Source: GCA-002727615 sp964442655
Lineage (GTDB): Bacteria; Pseudomonadota; Alphaproteobacteria; TMED109
Direction of reading: 5' to 3'
Assembly: GCA_964442655.1 (NCBI GenBank)
Contig: CAYTZM010000002.1
Location: 62,001-126,000, forward strand
DNA length: 64,000 nucleotides
Below the pieces are notes generated by a model. The model did not search any database and was not told where the DNA came from. It worked only from the letters and a program-made list of their open reading frames with translations. Positions 17,740 through 27,654 of this stretch are shown here, piece after piece (the first letter of the stretch is position 1; each line of letters opens with the position of its first letter). Both the position numbers and the translations under genes were made by a program.

Positions 17740-18600
17740 ATGAATAAAAATGATGAAATATTAAGATTTTTAAAAAGAGCCACTGATGCATTGGAGTCTA
17801 TTGCTGGCAATAAAAACTTTAAAATTAAAATCACAGATGAAGATAGCTATATATGGGATCCTGAAAGTTTTTCACTTGAACCCATTAAAAAGTTAAATTA
17901 CTTAAAACTAGATCTTTTAAAAGGTATTGAACATAATAAAAAACTGCTTTTAGATAATACAATACAATTTTCAAAAAGCCTACCCGCTAATAATGTATTG
18001 CTTTGGGGCGCTCGTGGTATGGGAAAATCTTCTCTCGTTAAGTCCGTTTTTAAAAATGTTACAAACAAAAATAATGTAGAAAGATTAATATTAATTGAAA
18101 TAAATAGAGAAGATATAAAATCAATTCCAATCCTAACTAAAAAAATTTCAAATATTAAACATCAATTTATCTTATTTTGTGACGATTTATCATTTGATAA
18201 AAATGAAACAAGTTACAAATCATTAAAGAGCATTTTAGAGGGTGGTTTAGCAGGAAAGTCAAATAACATTATTTTTTATGCAACCTCTAATAGAAGACAT
18301 TTAATTTCAAGAAATATGAATGAAAACGAAAATTCTACGGATATTATACCACACGAAACAGTTGAGGAAAAAGTATCATTGTCAGATAGATTTGGACTTT
18401 GGCTAGGTTTTTACCAATGTTCACAAGAACAATATTTATCAATGGTTCAAACATATATTAAAACATACAATATAAATATAGATAGTTTAAAAGCTAAAGA
18501 ATTAGCAATAGAATGGTCTATTACAAGAGGATCCAGGTCTGGACGAGTAGCATGGCAATTTATACAAGATCTTGCTGGCAAAATGGAAAAAAAATTATAA
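17740..18600 (+). CDS. DUF815-family AAA+-type ATPase
   Basis: The 286-residue cytosolic protein has Walker A WGARGMGKSSL (about residues 89-99), a Walker B-like ILFCDDLSF and a sensor-like IIFYATSNRRHL, matching the DUF815/COG2607 family of predicted ATPases. No biochemical role is established for the family. It sits between yajC and nlpD, its usual place in Alphaproteobacteria. That hints at, but does not prove, a link to export or the envelope. It converges with nlpD with one base between. Confidence 0.85.
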   Translation: MNKNDEILRFLKRATDALESIAGNKNFKIKITDEDSYIWDPESFSLEPIKKLNYLKLDLLKGIEHNKKLLLDNTIQFSKSLPANNVLLWGARGMGKSSLVKSVFKNVTNKNNVERLILIEINREDIKSIPILTKKISNIKHQFILFCDDLSFDKNETSYKSLKSILEGGLAGKSNNIIFYATSNRRHLISRNMNENENSTDIIPHETVEEKVSLSDRFGLWLGFYQCSQEQYLSMVQTYIKTYNINIDSLKAKELAIEWSITRGSRSGRVAWQFIQDLAGKMEKKL

Positions 18601-18601
18601 C

Positions 18602-19525
18602 TTATAATTTTCTTGAAGGTAAAAACTTTAATGGATCCAAAGGACCTGATTTATCTCTAATTTCAAAATGCAATTGAGGTTTATCGACTTTTCCAGTACT
18701 ACCAACTTTTGCTATTAATTCTCCTTTTTTAACCAATTGCCCCCTAATTACTTTAACTTCTTCTAAATGTGCGTAAGCACTCGTTTTATTATTGGAGTGT
18801 TTAATTAATATTAAATTTCCAAAAGCTTGAATTTCATTACCGGAATACACAACTTTACCATCTTGTATAGCTAATACTGGATGGCCTTTATTAGCAACTA
18901 TATTTACTCCATCATTTCTCAGACCCTTTTTTTGTTTTCCGAATTTACTTAATATTTTTCCTTTTACCGGCCAAATATAATTAGATTTTAAAGTATTATC
19001 TATATTAACATTATCTTTTTTTGTCTCATTTATATTTACTTCAACTATGTATTCTTCTTTACTTAAACTTTTGCATCTGTCTGCTCTATTATAATTTCTT
19101 GCCGGTATAACTAACTTTTCACCTATACTTAATTCATTATTACTCAAATTATTATTATTAATAATATCTGTAATATCTACATTGTAGCATTTTGAAATTT
19201 CCCACAAAGTATCTCCTTTATTAACTACATGAATAATTGCAGATGGTACAATTAACTTATCGCCCTTATATAAGATAAATGGGGGTTTTAAATTATTTAC
19301 TTTTATAAGAGACCTTACTGAAACTTTTTCCATTCTTGATATCGAGTATAAAGTACTTCCCTCTCTGACAGTAATCGTTTTAAATTCTTGATTGTTTGAG
19401 ATACTAGATTGCCCTTTAAAAACTACTGGAGCCAAATAATTACTTTTTCCACATGCATTAATAAGTAATAATAGCAATAATAAGAATTTATAATTTGTAT
19501 TAATGTTTATAAAAAAATGTAGCAT
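18602..19525 (-). CDS. nlpD: LysM/M23 lipoprotein, NlpD-type amidase activator
   Basis: The signal peptide ends in a lipobox LINAC (C25), so it is a lipoprotein. Two LysM domains (about residues 48-93 and 97-141) bind peptidoglycan, and an M23 domain fills the C-terminal half. The zinc ligands of active M23 peptidases are largely lost: the H-x3-D motif reads N-D-G-V-N, while the later LHFEIR histidine is kept. This fits a non-catalytic NlpD/EnvC-like activator of cell-separation amidases. It lies downstream of pcm with 13 bases between, in the surE-pcm-nlpD order. Confidence 0.88.
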   Translation of the reverse strand: MLHFFININTNYKFLLLLLLLINACGKSNYLAPVVFKGQSSISNNQEFKTITVREGSTLYSISRMEKVSVRSLIKVNNLKPPFILYKGDKLIVPSAIIHVVNKGDTLWEISKCYNVDITDIINNNNLSNNELSIGEKLVIPARNYNRADRCKSLSKEEYIVEVNINETKKDNVNIDNTLKSNYIWPVKGKILSKFGKQKKGLRNDGVNIVANKGHPVLAIQDGKVVYSGNEIQAFGNLILIKHSNNKTSAYAHLEEVKVIRGQLVKKGELIAKVGSTGKVDKPQLHFEIRDKSGPLDPLKFLPSRKL

Positions 19526-19538
19526 AAATAAAACATTT

Positions 19539-20177
19539 CTATATTAATTTGCTTCGCTGTACTTCATAAACTGAACGAATTATTTCCAAATTATCACTTG
19601 TCGATAAAGAATGAAAGAAATGTTTTTTGTCATATTCTTTCACAAAAACAATTGTTCCAGAATTTTTACACAATTGTCCAATTAATGAATCTGGAATATT
19701 TTTACAGCAAGCATCTATATAGATAACATCAAATGGTGAAGATTCTATCCATCCTTTTTTTCCATCAGATAATCTATTAAAAATACGTTTATCTAATGAC
19801 TCCAAATTATTACTAGAGAATAAATAAGCTTCCTCATTTATTTCTACAGTATATACTCTTTCATATATCATAGATAAAATTGCTGTTTGCCAACCTGAGC
19901 CAGTTCCAATTTCTAATACATTTTTTGTGTTGGGATTTGTTCTTAATCCTATATCCAGCATTTTAGCTATATCAGAGGTTTTGCTTGCAATTACTCCATC
20001 GAAAATTTCTATATTTACATCTTCATTTACTAAACCAATTAAATTTTTAGGTAAAAAATTTATTCTAGATACACTAGTCAAAGCATTATATATTCTATCA
20101 TCAAGAATACCTGACTTTCTAAGCTCTAGAATCATTTTAAGTATTCTCTCATCTAAATTATTAGTAATTTTCATCAT
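19539..20177 (-). CDS. pcm: Protein-L-isoaspartate O-methyltransferase
   Basis: Pcm repairs isoaspartyl residues in aged proteins using SAM. The 212-residue protein has an N-terminal ILDDRIYNALTSVSRINFLP, motif I VLEIGTGSGWQTAIL and a YTVEINEEA acidic loop. The start overlaps the end of surE by 17 bases, a typical surE-pcm arrangement. A second, more divergent family member lies at 43233-43898. Confidence 0.93.
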   Translation of the reverse strand: MMKITNNLDERILKMILELRKSGILDDRIYNALTSVSRINFLPKNLIGLVNEDVNIEIFDGVIASKTSDIAKMLDIGLRTNPNTKNVLEIGTGSGWQTAILSMIYERVYTVEINEEAYLFSSNNLESLDKRIFNRLSDGKKGWIESSPFDVIYIDACCKNIPDSLIGQLCKNSGTIVFVKEYDKKHFFHSLSTSDNLEIIRSVYEVQRSKLI

Positions 20178-20934
20178 CTTTCTTATTAATAAATTTATAA
20201 TTGGTCATATCTATATCAATAGGTGTAATTGAAATAAAATTTTTATTTATAGCCCATAAATCGGTATCATCTTCAATTTTTTTGATTGTCCTATCTGTGG
20301 TCAACCAATAATAAGGTATACCTTTAGAATCTTTTCTAACTATATACTTCCCTATAGGTTTTCTTCTAGCTAACTTTACTAATTTAACACCTCTTATATC
20401 TTTATACCTTAGATTAGGAACGTTTATATTCAAACAAAAGTTTTGAGACTTAGAATTAAAAAACAATTTTATAATTTTAATTAAATATTTGTTAGCTGAT
20501 GACCAATAATCTCTTTCTCCATCAATAGAACGTAATTTAGATATTGAAATAGATTTTATACCAGATAAAGCCCCCTCTAAAGCAGCACCTACTGTGCCGG
20601 AATAAATTACATCATCCCCTAAATTTTCTCCTATATTTATTCCAGAAATAATCAAATCAGGTTTACGTTTTTTTAATAATTCTGATAAACAAAGCATTAT
20701 ACAATCCGTTGGTGTGCCATCACATGTATAATACCTATTAGAAATTTTAGTTAAGCGTACAGGCTTAGATAATGTAATAGAATGAGAAAATCCTGAACAA
20801 TTTCCCTCAGGGGCAACAACTATAAAATTTGAAGTAAACTTTTTAACAAGAGTGACGGCTTTTTTTAAACCTACTGAATTTATTCCATCATCATTAGTAA
20901 TTATTATAAATGGTTCTTTATGTGTTTTAATCAT
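20161..20934 (-). CDS. surE: 5'/3'-nucleotidase SurE
   Basis: SurE is a metal-dependent nucleoside monophosphate phosphatase. The diagnostic metal site is at the N-terminus (ITNDDGINSVG, D15/D16), followed by NCSGFSHSITL, and SGINIGENLGDDVIYSGTVGAA. Its 257 residues are a normal length. It overlaps serS by 8 bases and pcm by 17. Confidence 0.96.
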   Translation of the reverse strand: MIKTHKEPFIIITNDDGINSVGLKKAVTLVKKFTSNFIVVAPEGNCSGFSHSITLSKPVRLTKISNRYYTCDGTPTDCIMLCLSELLKKRKPDLIISGINIGENLGDDVIYSGTVGAALEGALSGIKSISISKLRSIDGERDYWSSANKYLIKIIKLFFNSKSQNFCLNINVPNLRYKDIRGVKLVKLARRKPIGKYIVRKDSKGIPYYWLTTDRTIKKIEDDTDLWAINKNFISITPIDIDMTNYKFINKKDDENY

Positions 20935-22201
20935 TAGTTGAAATTTTTTTTATGCCTCCCATGTAAGGAAGCAATACTTTAGGAATTTCAATTGATCCAT
21001 CTTCCAATTGATAATTTTCCATAATAGCCAATAAAGCCCTACCTACTGCAACACCTGATCCATTCAAAGTATGAAGAGAAACAATTGATTTATCAGTGTT
21101 TCTCATACGAGCATTCATTCTTTTTGCTTGAAAACTTTTACAATTAGAACAACTAGATATTTCTCTATATTTGCTTTGAGATGGAACCCAAACTTCTATA
21201 TCGTAAGTCTTAGAAGATGAAAATCCTAAATCTCCAGTGCATAAATTAACTATTTGATAAGGTAAATTAAGTTTTTTTAAGACTAATTCCGCATTGTCTA
21301 ACATTCTATTATGTTCTTTCTCAGACTCTTCAGGACTAGATATAGAAACTAATTCTACTTTTTTAAATTCATGTAAACGCATCATACCTTTAGCATCTTT
21401 TCCTGCTGAACCAGCTTCAGATCTAAAACAATTTGTTAATGCCGTATACCTTAATGGCAAATCTTTATAATCGACAATAGCATTTGAAACAAGATTAGTA
21501 AGTGGAACTTCTGCTGTAGGTATTAGCCAATGATCTGAGGTCGTTTTAAACAAATCTTCAGAAAATTTAGGCAGTTGACCAGTGCCATACAAAGCGCTAT
21601 CTTTAACCATACTAGGAGGATTTATTTCGGTATAACCATTGTTCTCAGTATGAATATTTAACATAAATTCAGAAAGAGCTCTTTCTAATTTAGCTAATTT
21701 ACTTTTCAAAATCACGAATCTAGATCCAGACATCTCTGCAGATTTTTCAAAGTCCATCATTCCTAAATTTATGCCTAATTCATCATGAGATTTAGGTTTA
21801 AATGAAAACTCAGTCTTGGTTCCATAAGTTCTTATTATCCTGTTAAAAGATTCATTATCTCCATCAGGTACATCAATAGCAGGAATATTCGGTATTATTT
21901 CAACTAATTTTTTTAAGTCATTGAATAATTTATCACTTCTATTTTGTAAATTAGAAATTTTCTCTTTTAAATCTGAAATAACATTTATTTCTGCAGATGC
22001 TTCTTCTCCTTTACTTTTTTTTAAGCCTATATTTTTAGAGGCTACATTTCTTTCATTTTGAAAATGTTGTAACTGTGCCAAGATTTCAACATATTTGGTA
22101 TATAAATCTATTATATGACTTGAATTAAAATTCACCCCTCTTCTTTTAAGGCCTTCATCAAATAAAGATTTATTATCCTTTATCCATTTAAAATCATACA
22201 A
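20927..22201 (-). CDS. serS: Seryl-tRNA synthetase
   Basis: A class II synthetase of 424 residues. The N-terminal coiled-coil arm (about residues 30-105) grips tRNA-Ser. Motif 2 is FRSEAGSAGKD...GMMRLHEF and motif 3 is GSGVAVGRALLAIMENYQ. It lies between tatC and surE, the standard alphaproteobacterial neighbourhood. Confidence 0.97.
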   Translation of the reverse strand: MYDFKWIKDNKSLFDEGLKRRGVNFNSSHIIDLYTKYVEILAQLQHFQNERNVASKNIGLKKSKGEEASAEINVISDLKEKISNLQNRSDKLFNDLKKLVEIIPNIPAIDVPDGDNESFNRIIRTYGTKTEFSFKPKSHDELGINLGMMDFEKSAEMSGSRFVILKSKLAKLERALSEFMLNIHTENNGYTEINPPSMVKDSALYGTGQLPKFSEDLFKTTSDHWLIPTAEVPLTNLVSNAIVDYKDLPLRYTALTNCFRSEAGSAGKDAKGMMRLHEFKKVELVSISSPEESEKEHNRMLDNAELVLKKLNLPYQIVNLCTGDLGFSSSKTYDIEVWVPSQSKYREISSCSNCKSFQAKRMNARMRNTDKSIVSLHTLNGSGVAVGRALLAIMENYQLEDGSIEIPKVLLPYMGGIKKISTND

Positions 22202-22227
22202 AAGTAATTTTCCCTAAAAAACAAATA

Positions 22228-23106
22228 TTATTCTTCATCATAATCTGTTTCAGATAATTCATCATCATTATTTTTATCATTACCATTTTCATCATTTAAA
22301 CCCTCATCACTTTCTTCATTAGCAGTTTGTCTTTTCCTTTCCATTATTGAAGCTAAATGTATAGAAATTTCATATAAAATAATAATAGGAATTCCCAAAC
22401 CTATTTGACTAATTAAATCTGGTGGAGTTAAAATAGCTGCAGCACCAAAAGCACCAACAAATGCATATTTTCTTTTTGATTTCATGCCTTTGGCACTTAC
22501 AAGGCCTGCCCTAGCCAATAATGAAATAGCTACTGGCAATTGAAAGGCTAAACCAAAAGCAAACATTAATTTTAAAACTAAGGATAAATATTCATTAATT
22601 TTTGCTTCTAACTCTATTGCAAGTCCTGTCTCTATACCTGTAGTTTGAAATCCTAGAAAAAATTTCCATGCTAGAGGAAAAATAAAAAAGTAAACTAAGG
22701 CTGCACCTAAAGCAAATAAAACTGGAGTAGCTATTAAAAATGGGTAAAAAGCTTTTCGTTCATTTTTATATAAACCCGGAGCAGCAAATTTATAAATTTG
22801 CGTTGCAATTACAGGAAAAGATATAAATAACGCAGTATAAAATGATACCTTCAAATAAGTAAAAAAGGCCTCAGTAAGCCCTGTATATATCATTCTAGGA
22901 TTTTCATAACCCATATCTTTGTATGTAAGTTCTAAAGGTTTAACTAAAAAACTGTAAATATGATCTGCAACAAAGTACGAACAAAGAAATGCTATAAAAA
23001 ATGCAATCGCTGCCCATTTTAATCGGTCTCTTAATTCAATTAAATGTGATACCAATGGTGCTTTAGAACCTTCAATATCTGAATTATCTTTTATATTATC
23101 TGCCAT
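22228..23106 (-). CDS. tatC: Sec-independent translocase TatC
   Basis: TatC is the signal-peptide receptor of the Tat system for folded proteins. The 292-residue protein has the N-terminal SHLIELRDRLKW motif, six predicted TMs, and KFAAPGLYKNERKAFYPF in the first cytoplasmic loop. The C-terminus carries an unusual strongly acidic tail of about 35 residues (NEESDEGLNDENGND and on). It is downstream of tatB by 16 bases. Confidence 0.96.
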   Translation of the reverse strand: MADNIKDNSDIEGSKAPLVSHLIELRDRLKWAAIAFFIAFLCSYFVADHIYSFLVKPLELTYKDMGYENPRMIYTGLTEAFFTYLKVSFYTALFISFPVIATQIYKFAAPGLYKNERKAFYPFLIATPVLFALGAALVYFFIFPLAWKFFLGFQTTGIETGLAIELEAKINEYLSLVLKLMFAFGLAFQLPVAISLLARAGLVSAKGMKSKRKYAFVGAFGAAAILTPPDLISQIGLGIPIIILYEISIHLASIMERKRQTANEESDEGLNDENGNDKNNDDELSETDYDEE

Positions 23107-23122
23107 TACTATACACTAAAAG

Positions 23123-23587
23123 TTATGAATTAGTTTTATGAATTTTTTCATTAGAATTATTCGTATCATTATCAACTTTAGTACTATCTTTATCTATTTT
23201 AACTTCTTCTTTGATGTTTTCATCTTTGTTTTTATTTAATGAAATAGGCCAAGCTGAAGAAGGCTTTGCTGATGAATTATTTGTATCTTGATTTTCAATC
23301 ACATCAACGCCTCTAAGCATTTCTGTTAATTCTCCCTCAGAATCTATTGTGTCAGACATTTCTTTAGTAAATCCTGTTTTAGCAGATTCTATTTGTTTTT
23401 TTACTTCATCCAATTCTGCTTCTTTAACTACATCCTGTACTGTTTTTTGAAAATCTCTTGTAATAGATTTAAATTTTCCTATCCATATACCAATCGTACG
23501 TAAAACTTTTGGAATATCTTTTGGACCCACTACAAACAGAGCAATTACTGTTATTACCAATATTTCTGTCCATCCTATATCAAGCAT
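23123..23587 (-). CDS. tatB: Sec-independent translocase TatB
   Basis: The N-terminal DIGWTEILVITVIALFVVGP with the hinge PKDIPKVLRTIG is diagnostic for TatB (Glu at position 8). An amphipathic helix follows, then a charged low-complexity tail. It has 154 residues and sits between tatA and tatC. Confidence 0.95.
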   Translation of the reverse strand: MLDIGWTEILVITVIALFVVGPKDIPKVLRTIGIWIGKFKSITRDFQKTVQDVVKEAELDEVKKQIESAKTGFTKEMSDTIDSEGELTEMLRGVDVIENQDTNNSSAKPSSAWPISLNKNKDENIKEEVKIDKDSTKVDNDTNNSNEKIHKTNS

Positions 23588-23610
23588 AATAGCTCCTTTC
23601 TAAGATAGAC

Positions 23611-23823
23611 TTAATTAGACTTTGACTCTTTTTTAGATTCTGTTTTCTTAACTGCTACAGCTTCTTCTTTACTATCATCTTCAGAAGCTTCTTCTTTCAT
23701 ACCAGTTTTAAAATTTTTTATTCCTTTTGCTACATCACCCATAACACGTGGTAATTTACCTGCACCAAATAAAATTAGCACTATTGCTAAAATTAGTACT
23801 ATTTGCCAAATACCAATACTCAT
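23611..23823 (-). CDS. tatA: Sec-independent translocase TatA
   Basis: A 70-residue protein with the TatA layout: short N-terminal TM (SIGIWQIVLILAIVLILFGA), hinge GKLPRVMGDVAKGIKNFK and a charged tail. It is the first gene of tatABC, 24 bases before tatB. Confidence 0.95.
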   Translation of the reverse strand: MSIGIWQIVLILAIVLILFGAGKLPRVMGDVAKGIKNFKTGMKEEASEDDSKEEAVAVKKTESKKESKSN

Positions 23824-23893
23824 AATATATCTCCTCTTAAATTATATTATAAAATAACATATTACCTTATAATTTATAGTTTATATACATATT

Positions 23894-24931
23894 TTAATTT
23901 TTAGGAAACACAAAAGCCCAATCTTTATTAAATAATAATCTTTTCGTTTTTATTAAGTCTTTCAAAATATTGGTATAAATTAGAATTTTTGAAACATTAT
24001 TTTCTTTTCCTACACCAATTTCAACCTCAGTTATACTTCCCATACTTTTAAACTTTAATATTTCAACACTAAACCCATCTGAACCTAAAGGTATACTAAA
24101 TGCATCCGGCCTAATTAAAACTTCGTATTTCCCATCAAGCATCTTATCTCCTAATAAATGCTCTGATAAAGCCCCTGTAATTTTCTTATTTTTAACAATA
24201 ATAGAAAAACTTGATAAAGATCCTAATAAACGTGCTGTAAATGAATGTTGAGATTTTTTATAAAGATCATAAGGATTTCCCTCGTCTATTATTGATCCAT
24301 CAAGCATCACTAAAATTCTATCACTTAATCTCATAGCCTCCTGAGGATCATGAGTAACCATTAAAGTCGCAGTATCTGTTGATTTTAAAATACTTATTAC
24401 ATCACTGCCAATATCATACTTAGACCATGAATCTAAAGAGGCAAAAGGCTCATCTAAAAGCATTAGCTCTGGTTTTCTAGCTAAAGCTCTTGCTAAAGCT
24501 ACCCTTTGCTGTTCTCCTCCAGAAATAGTATCAGGATACCTATACATTAATTTCTCAAGACCAACTTTCCTTAACAAATTAATCACTAAATCTTTATTAT
24601 ATTTATTTTTTTTAATAGAAAAATTAATATTATCTTTAACAGTTAAATGAGGAAATAAAGCAATATCTTGAAATAACATACCTACACCTCTTTTTTCAGT
24701 AGGTATATATTCTTTGCCAAATACGACTTTATTACCTATCTCTATTTGCCCTGATGATGGATCTTCGAAGCCTGATATAAGTCTTAAAAGAGTTGTTTTT
24801 CCACACCCACTTGGGCCTAAAATACAAACAATTTCTCCTGAATTTACAGTCAAACTAAAATTTTTTATTGACTGATTCTTGTTATAAAAATGATTAATAT
24901 CATTTATTTTAAGCCCTTTAAAATCTGCCAT
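23894..24931 (-). CDS. fbpC: Ferric iron ABC transporter, ATP-binding protein
   Basis: This 345-residue ATPase has Walker A GPSGCGKTTLL, Q-loop MLFQDIALFPH, signature ISGGEQQRVALARAL and Walker B LMLLDEPFASLD, followed by a C-terminal OB-type regulatory domain. Similarity and the adjacent FbpB/FbpA genes indicate Fe(III) uptake. It follows fbpB by 4 bases. The Fbp trio interrupts the usual scpB-tatA neighbourhood. Confidence 0.93.
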   Translation of the reverse strand: MADFKGLKINDINHFYNKNQSIKNFSLTVNSGEIVCILGPSGCGKTTLLRLISGFEDPSSGQIEIGNKVVFGKEYIPTEKRGVGMLFQDIALFPHLTVKDNINFSIKKNKYNKDLVINLLRKVGLEKLMYRYPDTISGGEQQRVALARALARKPELMLLDEPFASLDSWSKYDIGSDVISILKSTDTATLMVTHDPQEAMRLSDRILVMLDGSIIDEGNPYDLYKKSQHSFTARLLGSLSSFSIIVKNKKITGALSEHLLGDKMLDGKYEVLIRPDAFSIPLGSDGFSVEILKFKSMGSITEVEIGVGKENNVSKILIYTNILKDLIKTKRLLFNKDWAFVFPKN

Positions 24932-24935
24932 AATT

Positions 24936-26561
24936 TTAATTTATCCTTTTATCACTAAGTATAACTTTATTTACTATAAATAATGGCAATAAACATACAA
25001 TAATTATAGTAACTAGTGGCAAAGAAGCATCATACAGCCTTTCATCCATTGCCAATTCATGCGCTCTTATTGCTAAAGTAGACAAATCATATGGACGTAA
25101 TATCATTGTAGCAGGAAGTTCTTTTAATACATCTACAAAAACAATTAAGACTCCGAAGCATATACCTCCTATATTTAATTTTAAATGAATATTCTTTATT
25201 ATATCTTTTCCTGAAGAACCTAATACTTTTGCTGCATAATCTAAAGAATTTGATATGCGCAAAAAAGAGTTTTCAACAGACTGAATAGATAAAGCTAAAA
25301 ATCTTACTACATAAGCAAATAACAAAGCAGCCCAGGTTCCAGAAATTAATAAACCTGTAGAATAACCAAAAAATTTAACACTTACATAATCTATTAAATT
25401 ATCTAACCAAATAACTGGAATTAAAATTCCTATGGCAGCCACGGCTCCTGGAATTGAATATCCCATACTTGCTAGTCTAGCAAACGGACTAACCGTTTTA
25501 TAATTTATTCTTAATCCATACACAATAATTATAGCAAAAATTATACATATAAAAGCAGCAAAAAAAGCAAGGCTAAATGATGAAAGTATTATTTTAATAA
25601 AAGTATTTAAATCCCAATAATTAAATCCTATATGAGACCAGCTTAATAAAGCAATAAAAGGAATAATAAATCCTATAATTATTGGAAATAAACAAATAAA
25701 AAACATTAAAAATGAGTAAAAACTATTTAAATTTTTCCTAATAAAGGGCTTATCCCTTCTTATATTTTTATTATATTTTGCTCCTCTTCTAAAAAACTTT
25801 TCAATAAAAATAATAATAAACACTGTTAATAATAATAAAAAAGATAATTTACCTGCTGAAGATATATCTCCTAAATTAAACCAAGTTCTATAAATACCTT
25901 TGGTAAAAGTATCTATACCTAAATAATCTGCAACACCATAATCAGCTAAAGTTTCCATAATGACTAATGTAGCTCCTCCTATAATTGCTGGCCTTGCAAG
26001 TGGTATAGATGTTTTATAAAAGATACTAAACAGGCTATATCCTGATATTTGTGCTATCTCTAAATAACTTGCTGATTGGTCTTTAAATGCTTGTCGTGCT
26101 AATATATATACATAAGGATATAAACTAAAGGTAAAAACAAAAATAGCTCCTTTAATAGAGTAAAAATTTAATAAATTTGTATTAATGCTTACAACATTTA
26201 TTAATAAGGTATTTATATACCCATTAAATCCTAATATTTCTGCATATACATAACAAAGAGCATATGAAGGAATTGCCAAAGGCAATATCAATAACCACTC
26301 AAAATATTTTCTAAAAGGAAAATTATATACACTAACAATCCAAGCAGTTACAGTACCTATAATTACAGTAGTGAAAAAAACATAAATAGCAATTTTAATA
26401 GAGTTAATAATATAACTATTTAGTACAGTCGAAGTAAGATGAGACCAAGTATCATTTTGTGGCGTAAATACGAAAGAAACAATAACAAATATTGGTACTA
26501 TAACAATCAAACTAAATATAATTGCTAATAATACCCAACCATCTCTTAAAGATCTAAACAT
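24936..26561 (-). CDS. fbpB: Ferric iron ABC transporter, permease
   Basis: The 541-residue protein is a fused double permease with about twelve predicted TMs. Each half carries an EAA-type cytoplasmic loop: YLEIAQISGYSLFSIFYKTSIPLARP in the first (residue run shortened here to its key YLEIAQISG) and AAKVLGSSGKDIIKNIHLK in the second. This is the FbpB/SfuB architecture. It lies between fbpA and fbpC. Confidence 0.93.
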   Translation of the reverse strand: MFRSLRDGWVLLAIIFSLIVIVPIFVIVSFVFTPQNDTWSHLTSTVLNSYIINSIKIAIYVFFTTVIIGTVTAWIVSVYNFPFRKYFEWLLILPLAIPSYALCYVYAEILGFNGYINTLLINVVSINTNLLNFYSIKGAIFVFTFSLYPYVYILARQAFKDQSASYLEIAQISGYSLFSIFYKTSIPLARPAIIGGATLVIMETLADYGVADYLGIDTFTKGIYRTWFNLGDISSAGKLSFLLLLTVFIIIFIEKFFRRGAKYNKNIRRDKPFIRKNLNSFYSFLMFFICLFPIIIGFIIPFIALLSWSHIGFNYWDLNTFIKIILSSFSLAFFAAFICIIFAIIIVYGLRINYKTVSPFARLASMGYSIPGAVAAIGILIPVIWLDNLIDYVSVKFFGYSTGLLISGTWAALLFAYVVRFLALSIQSVENSFLRISNSLDYAAKVLGSSGKDIIKNIHLKLNIGGICFGVLIVFVDVLKELPATMILRPYDLSTLAIRAHELAMDERLYDASLPLVTIIIVCLLPLFIVNKVILSDKRIN

Positions 26562-26601
26562 TTGTTAACTATATGAAATATATAAAAGAAAATATATTTT
26601 T

Positions 26602-27609
26602 TTATTTCCACCCAACTCTATCAGCTAATTTAATTGCTTCTGAACCTAAACGACCATATTCAGATATTATGACATTATCTTCAATATATTTACCAAAACT
26701 TTGTAATAAATAAGATATTTCCATTTCACTTACAACGGGATATTCATAATTAGTATTTGCATATATTAATTGTGCCTCATCCGAAACTAAAAATTCTATA
26801 AATTTAATAGCATTTATAGAGTTAGGAGAGTGTTTTAATACACCGGCCCCACTAATATTTAAATGAACTCCCATTGTTTCATCAGATGGAAAATAAATAC
26901 CAAGCTTATCAAATAAAGATTTATTATCTGAATTTAACATTTTTGCTATATAATATGAATTTACTACAGCTATGTCCCCTTCTCCAGCAGCTACTCCTTT
27001 AATTTGATCTCTATCACCTCCTGCGGGTTCCCTAGAAAAGTTTTTAACTAAACCTAAAGCCCACACTTCAGTAGCATCAACACCATACTTCGATATCATA
27101 TGAGCAATTAATGATTGATTATAAATATTACTTGAAGATCTAATAAGTATTCTATTTTTAAATACTGGATCTGATAAATACCTATAACCTCTTAATTCAT
27201 CTAAAGAAACTCTGTCTAAAGAATAAACAATTATTCTAGCTCTTAAGCTAAGACCGAACCACTCATTATTAATATCTCTGTATTTTTCAGGAACCTTATT
27301 TATTAAAAAGTTAGAATTAATTCCTTGAAATAAGTTTTCATTGGAAGCTTTCCATAAATTTGCCGCGTCAGTAGTCAATAATACATCTGCTTGGGAGTTT
27401 TTACCTTCACGTATAATTCTTTGATGTAATTGTGGTGCTTTTGCAGTAATTATATTAACTTTTATTCCAGTTTTTTTTGTAAATTTGTCAGTTAAAGGCT
27501 TTATTAAATGTTCTTTACGTGCAGAATATAAATTTATTTCTTCTGAAATTGCTTTAAATGTAAATGTTACTAGTAATAATAACGTAATAATTTTGATAAA
27601 GTTTTTCAT
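26602..27609 (-). CDS. fbpA: Ferric iron ABC transporter, periplasmic binding protein
   Basis: A cleavable signal peptide (ITLLLLVTFTFKAISEE) is followed by the FbpA/FutA start INLYSARKEHLIKPL. The paired tyrosines that coordinate Fe(III) are visible in VVNSYYIAKML. It has 335 residues, typical for the family. It is first in the fbpABC transcript, with an A/T-rich leader that contains a palindromic operator candidate at 27636-27654. Confidence 0.93.
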   Translation of the reverse strand: MKNFIKIITLLLLVTFTFKAISEEINLYSARKEHLIKPLTDKFTKKTGIKVNIITAKAPQLHQRIIREGKNSQADVLLTTDAANLWKASNENLFQGINSNFLINKVPEKYRDINNEWFGLSLRARIIVYSLDRVSLDELRGYRYLSDPVFKNRILIRSSSNIYNQSLIAHMISKYGVDATEVWALGLVKNFSREPAGGDRDQIKGVAAGEGDIAVVNSYYIAKMLNSDNKSLFDKLGIYFPSDETMGVHLNISGAGVLKHSPNSINAIKFIEFLVSDEAQLIYANTNYEYPVVSEMEISYLLQSFGKYIEDNVIISEYGRLGSEAIKLADRVGWK

Positions 27610-27635
27610 ATTAATGCAAATAATTTTATAATATT

Positions 27636-27654
27636 AATGATATTAACTCTCATT
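27636..27654 (-). promoter_or_regulatory. Candidate iron-responsive operator upstream of fbpA
   Basis: AATGA-N9-TCATT is a perfect 5-bp inverted repeat 27 bases upstream of the fbpA start. The inner TGA-N9-TCA matches the spacing reported for RirA/IRO-type iron operators, and the minus strand also reads TGAGAATGA, a Fur-box half. Position and gene function support iron control; the regulator is inferred. Confidence 0.4.
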
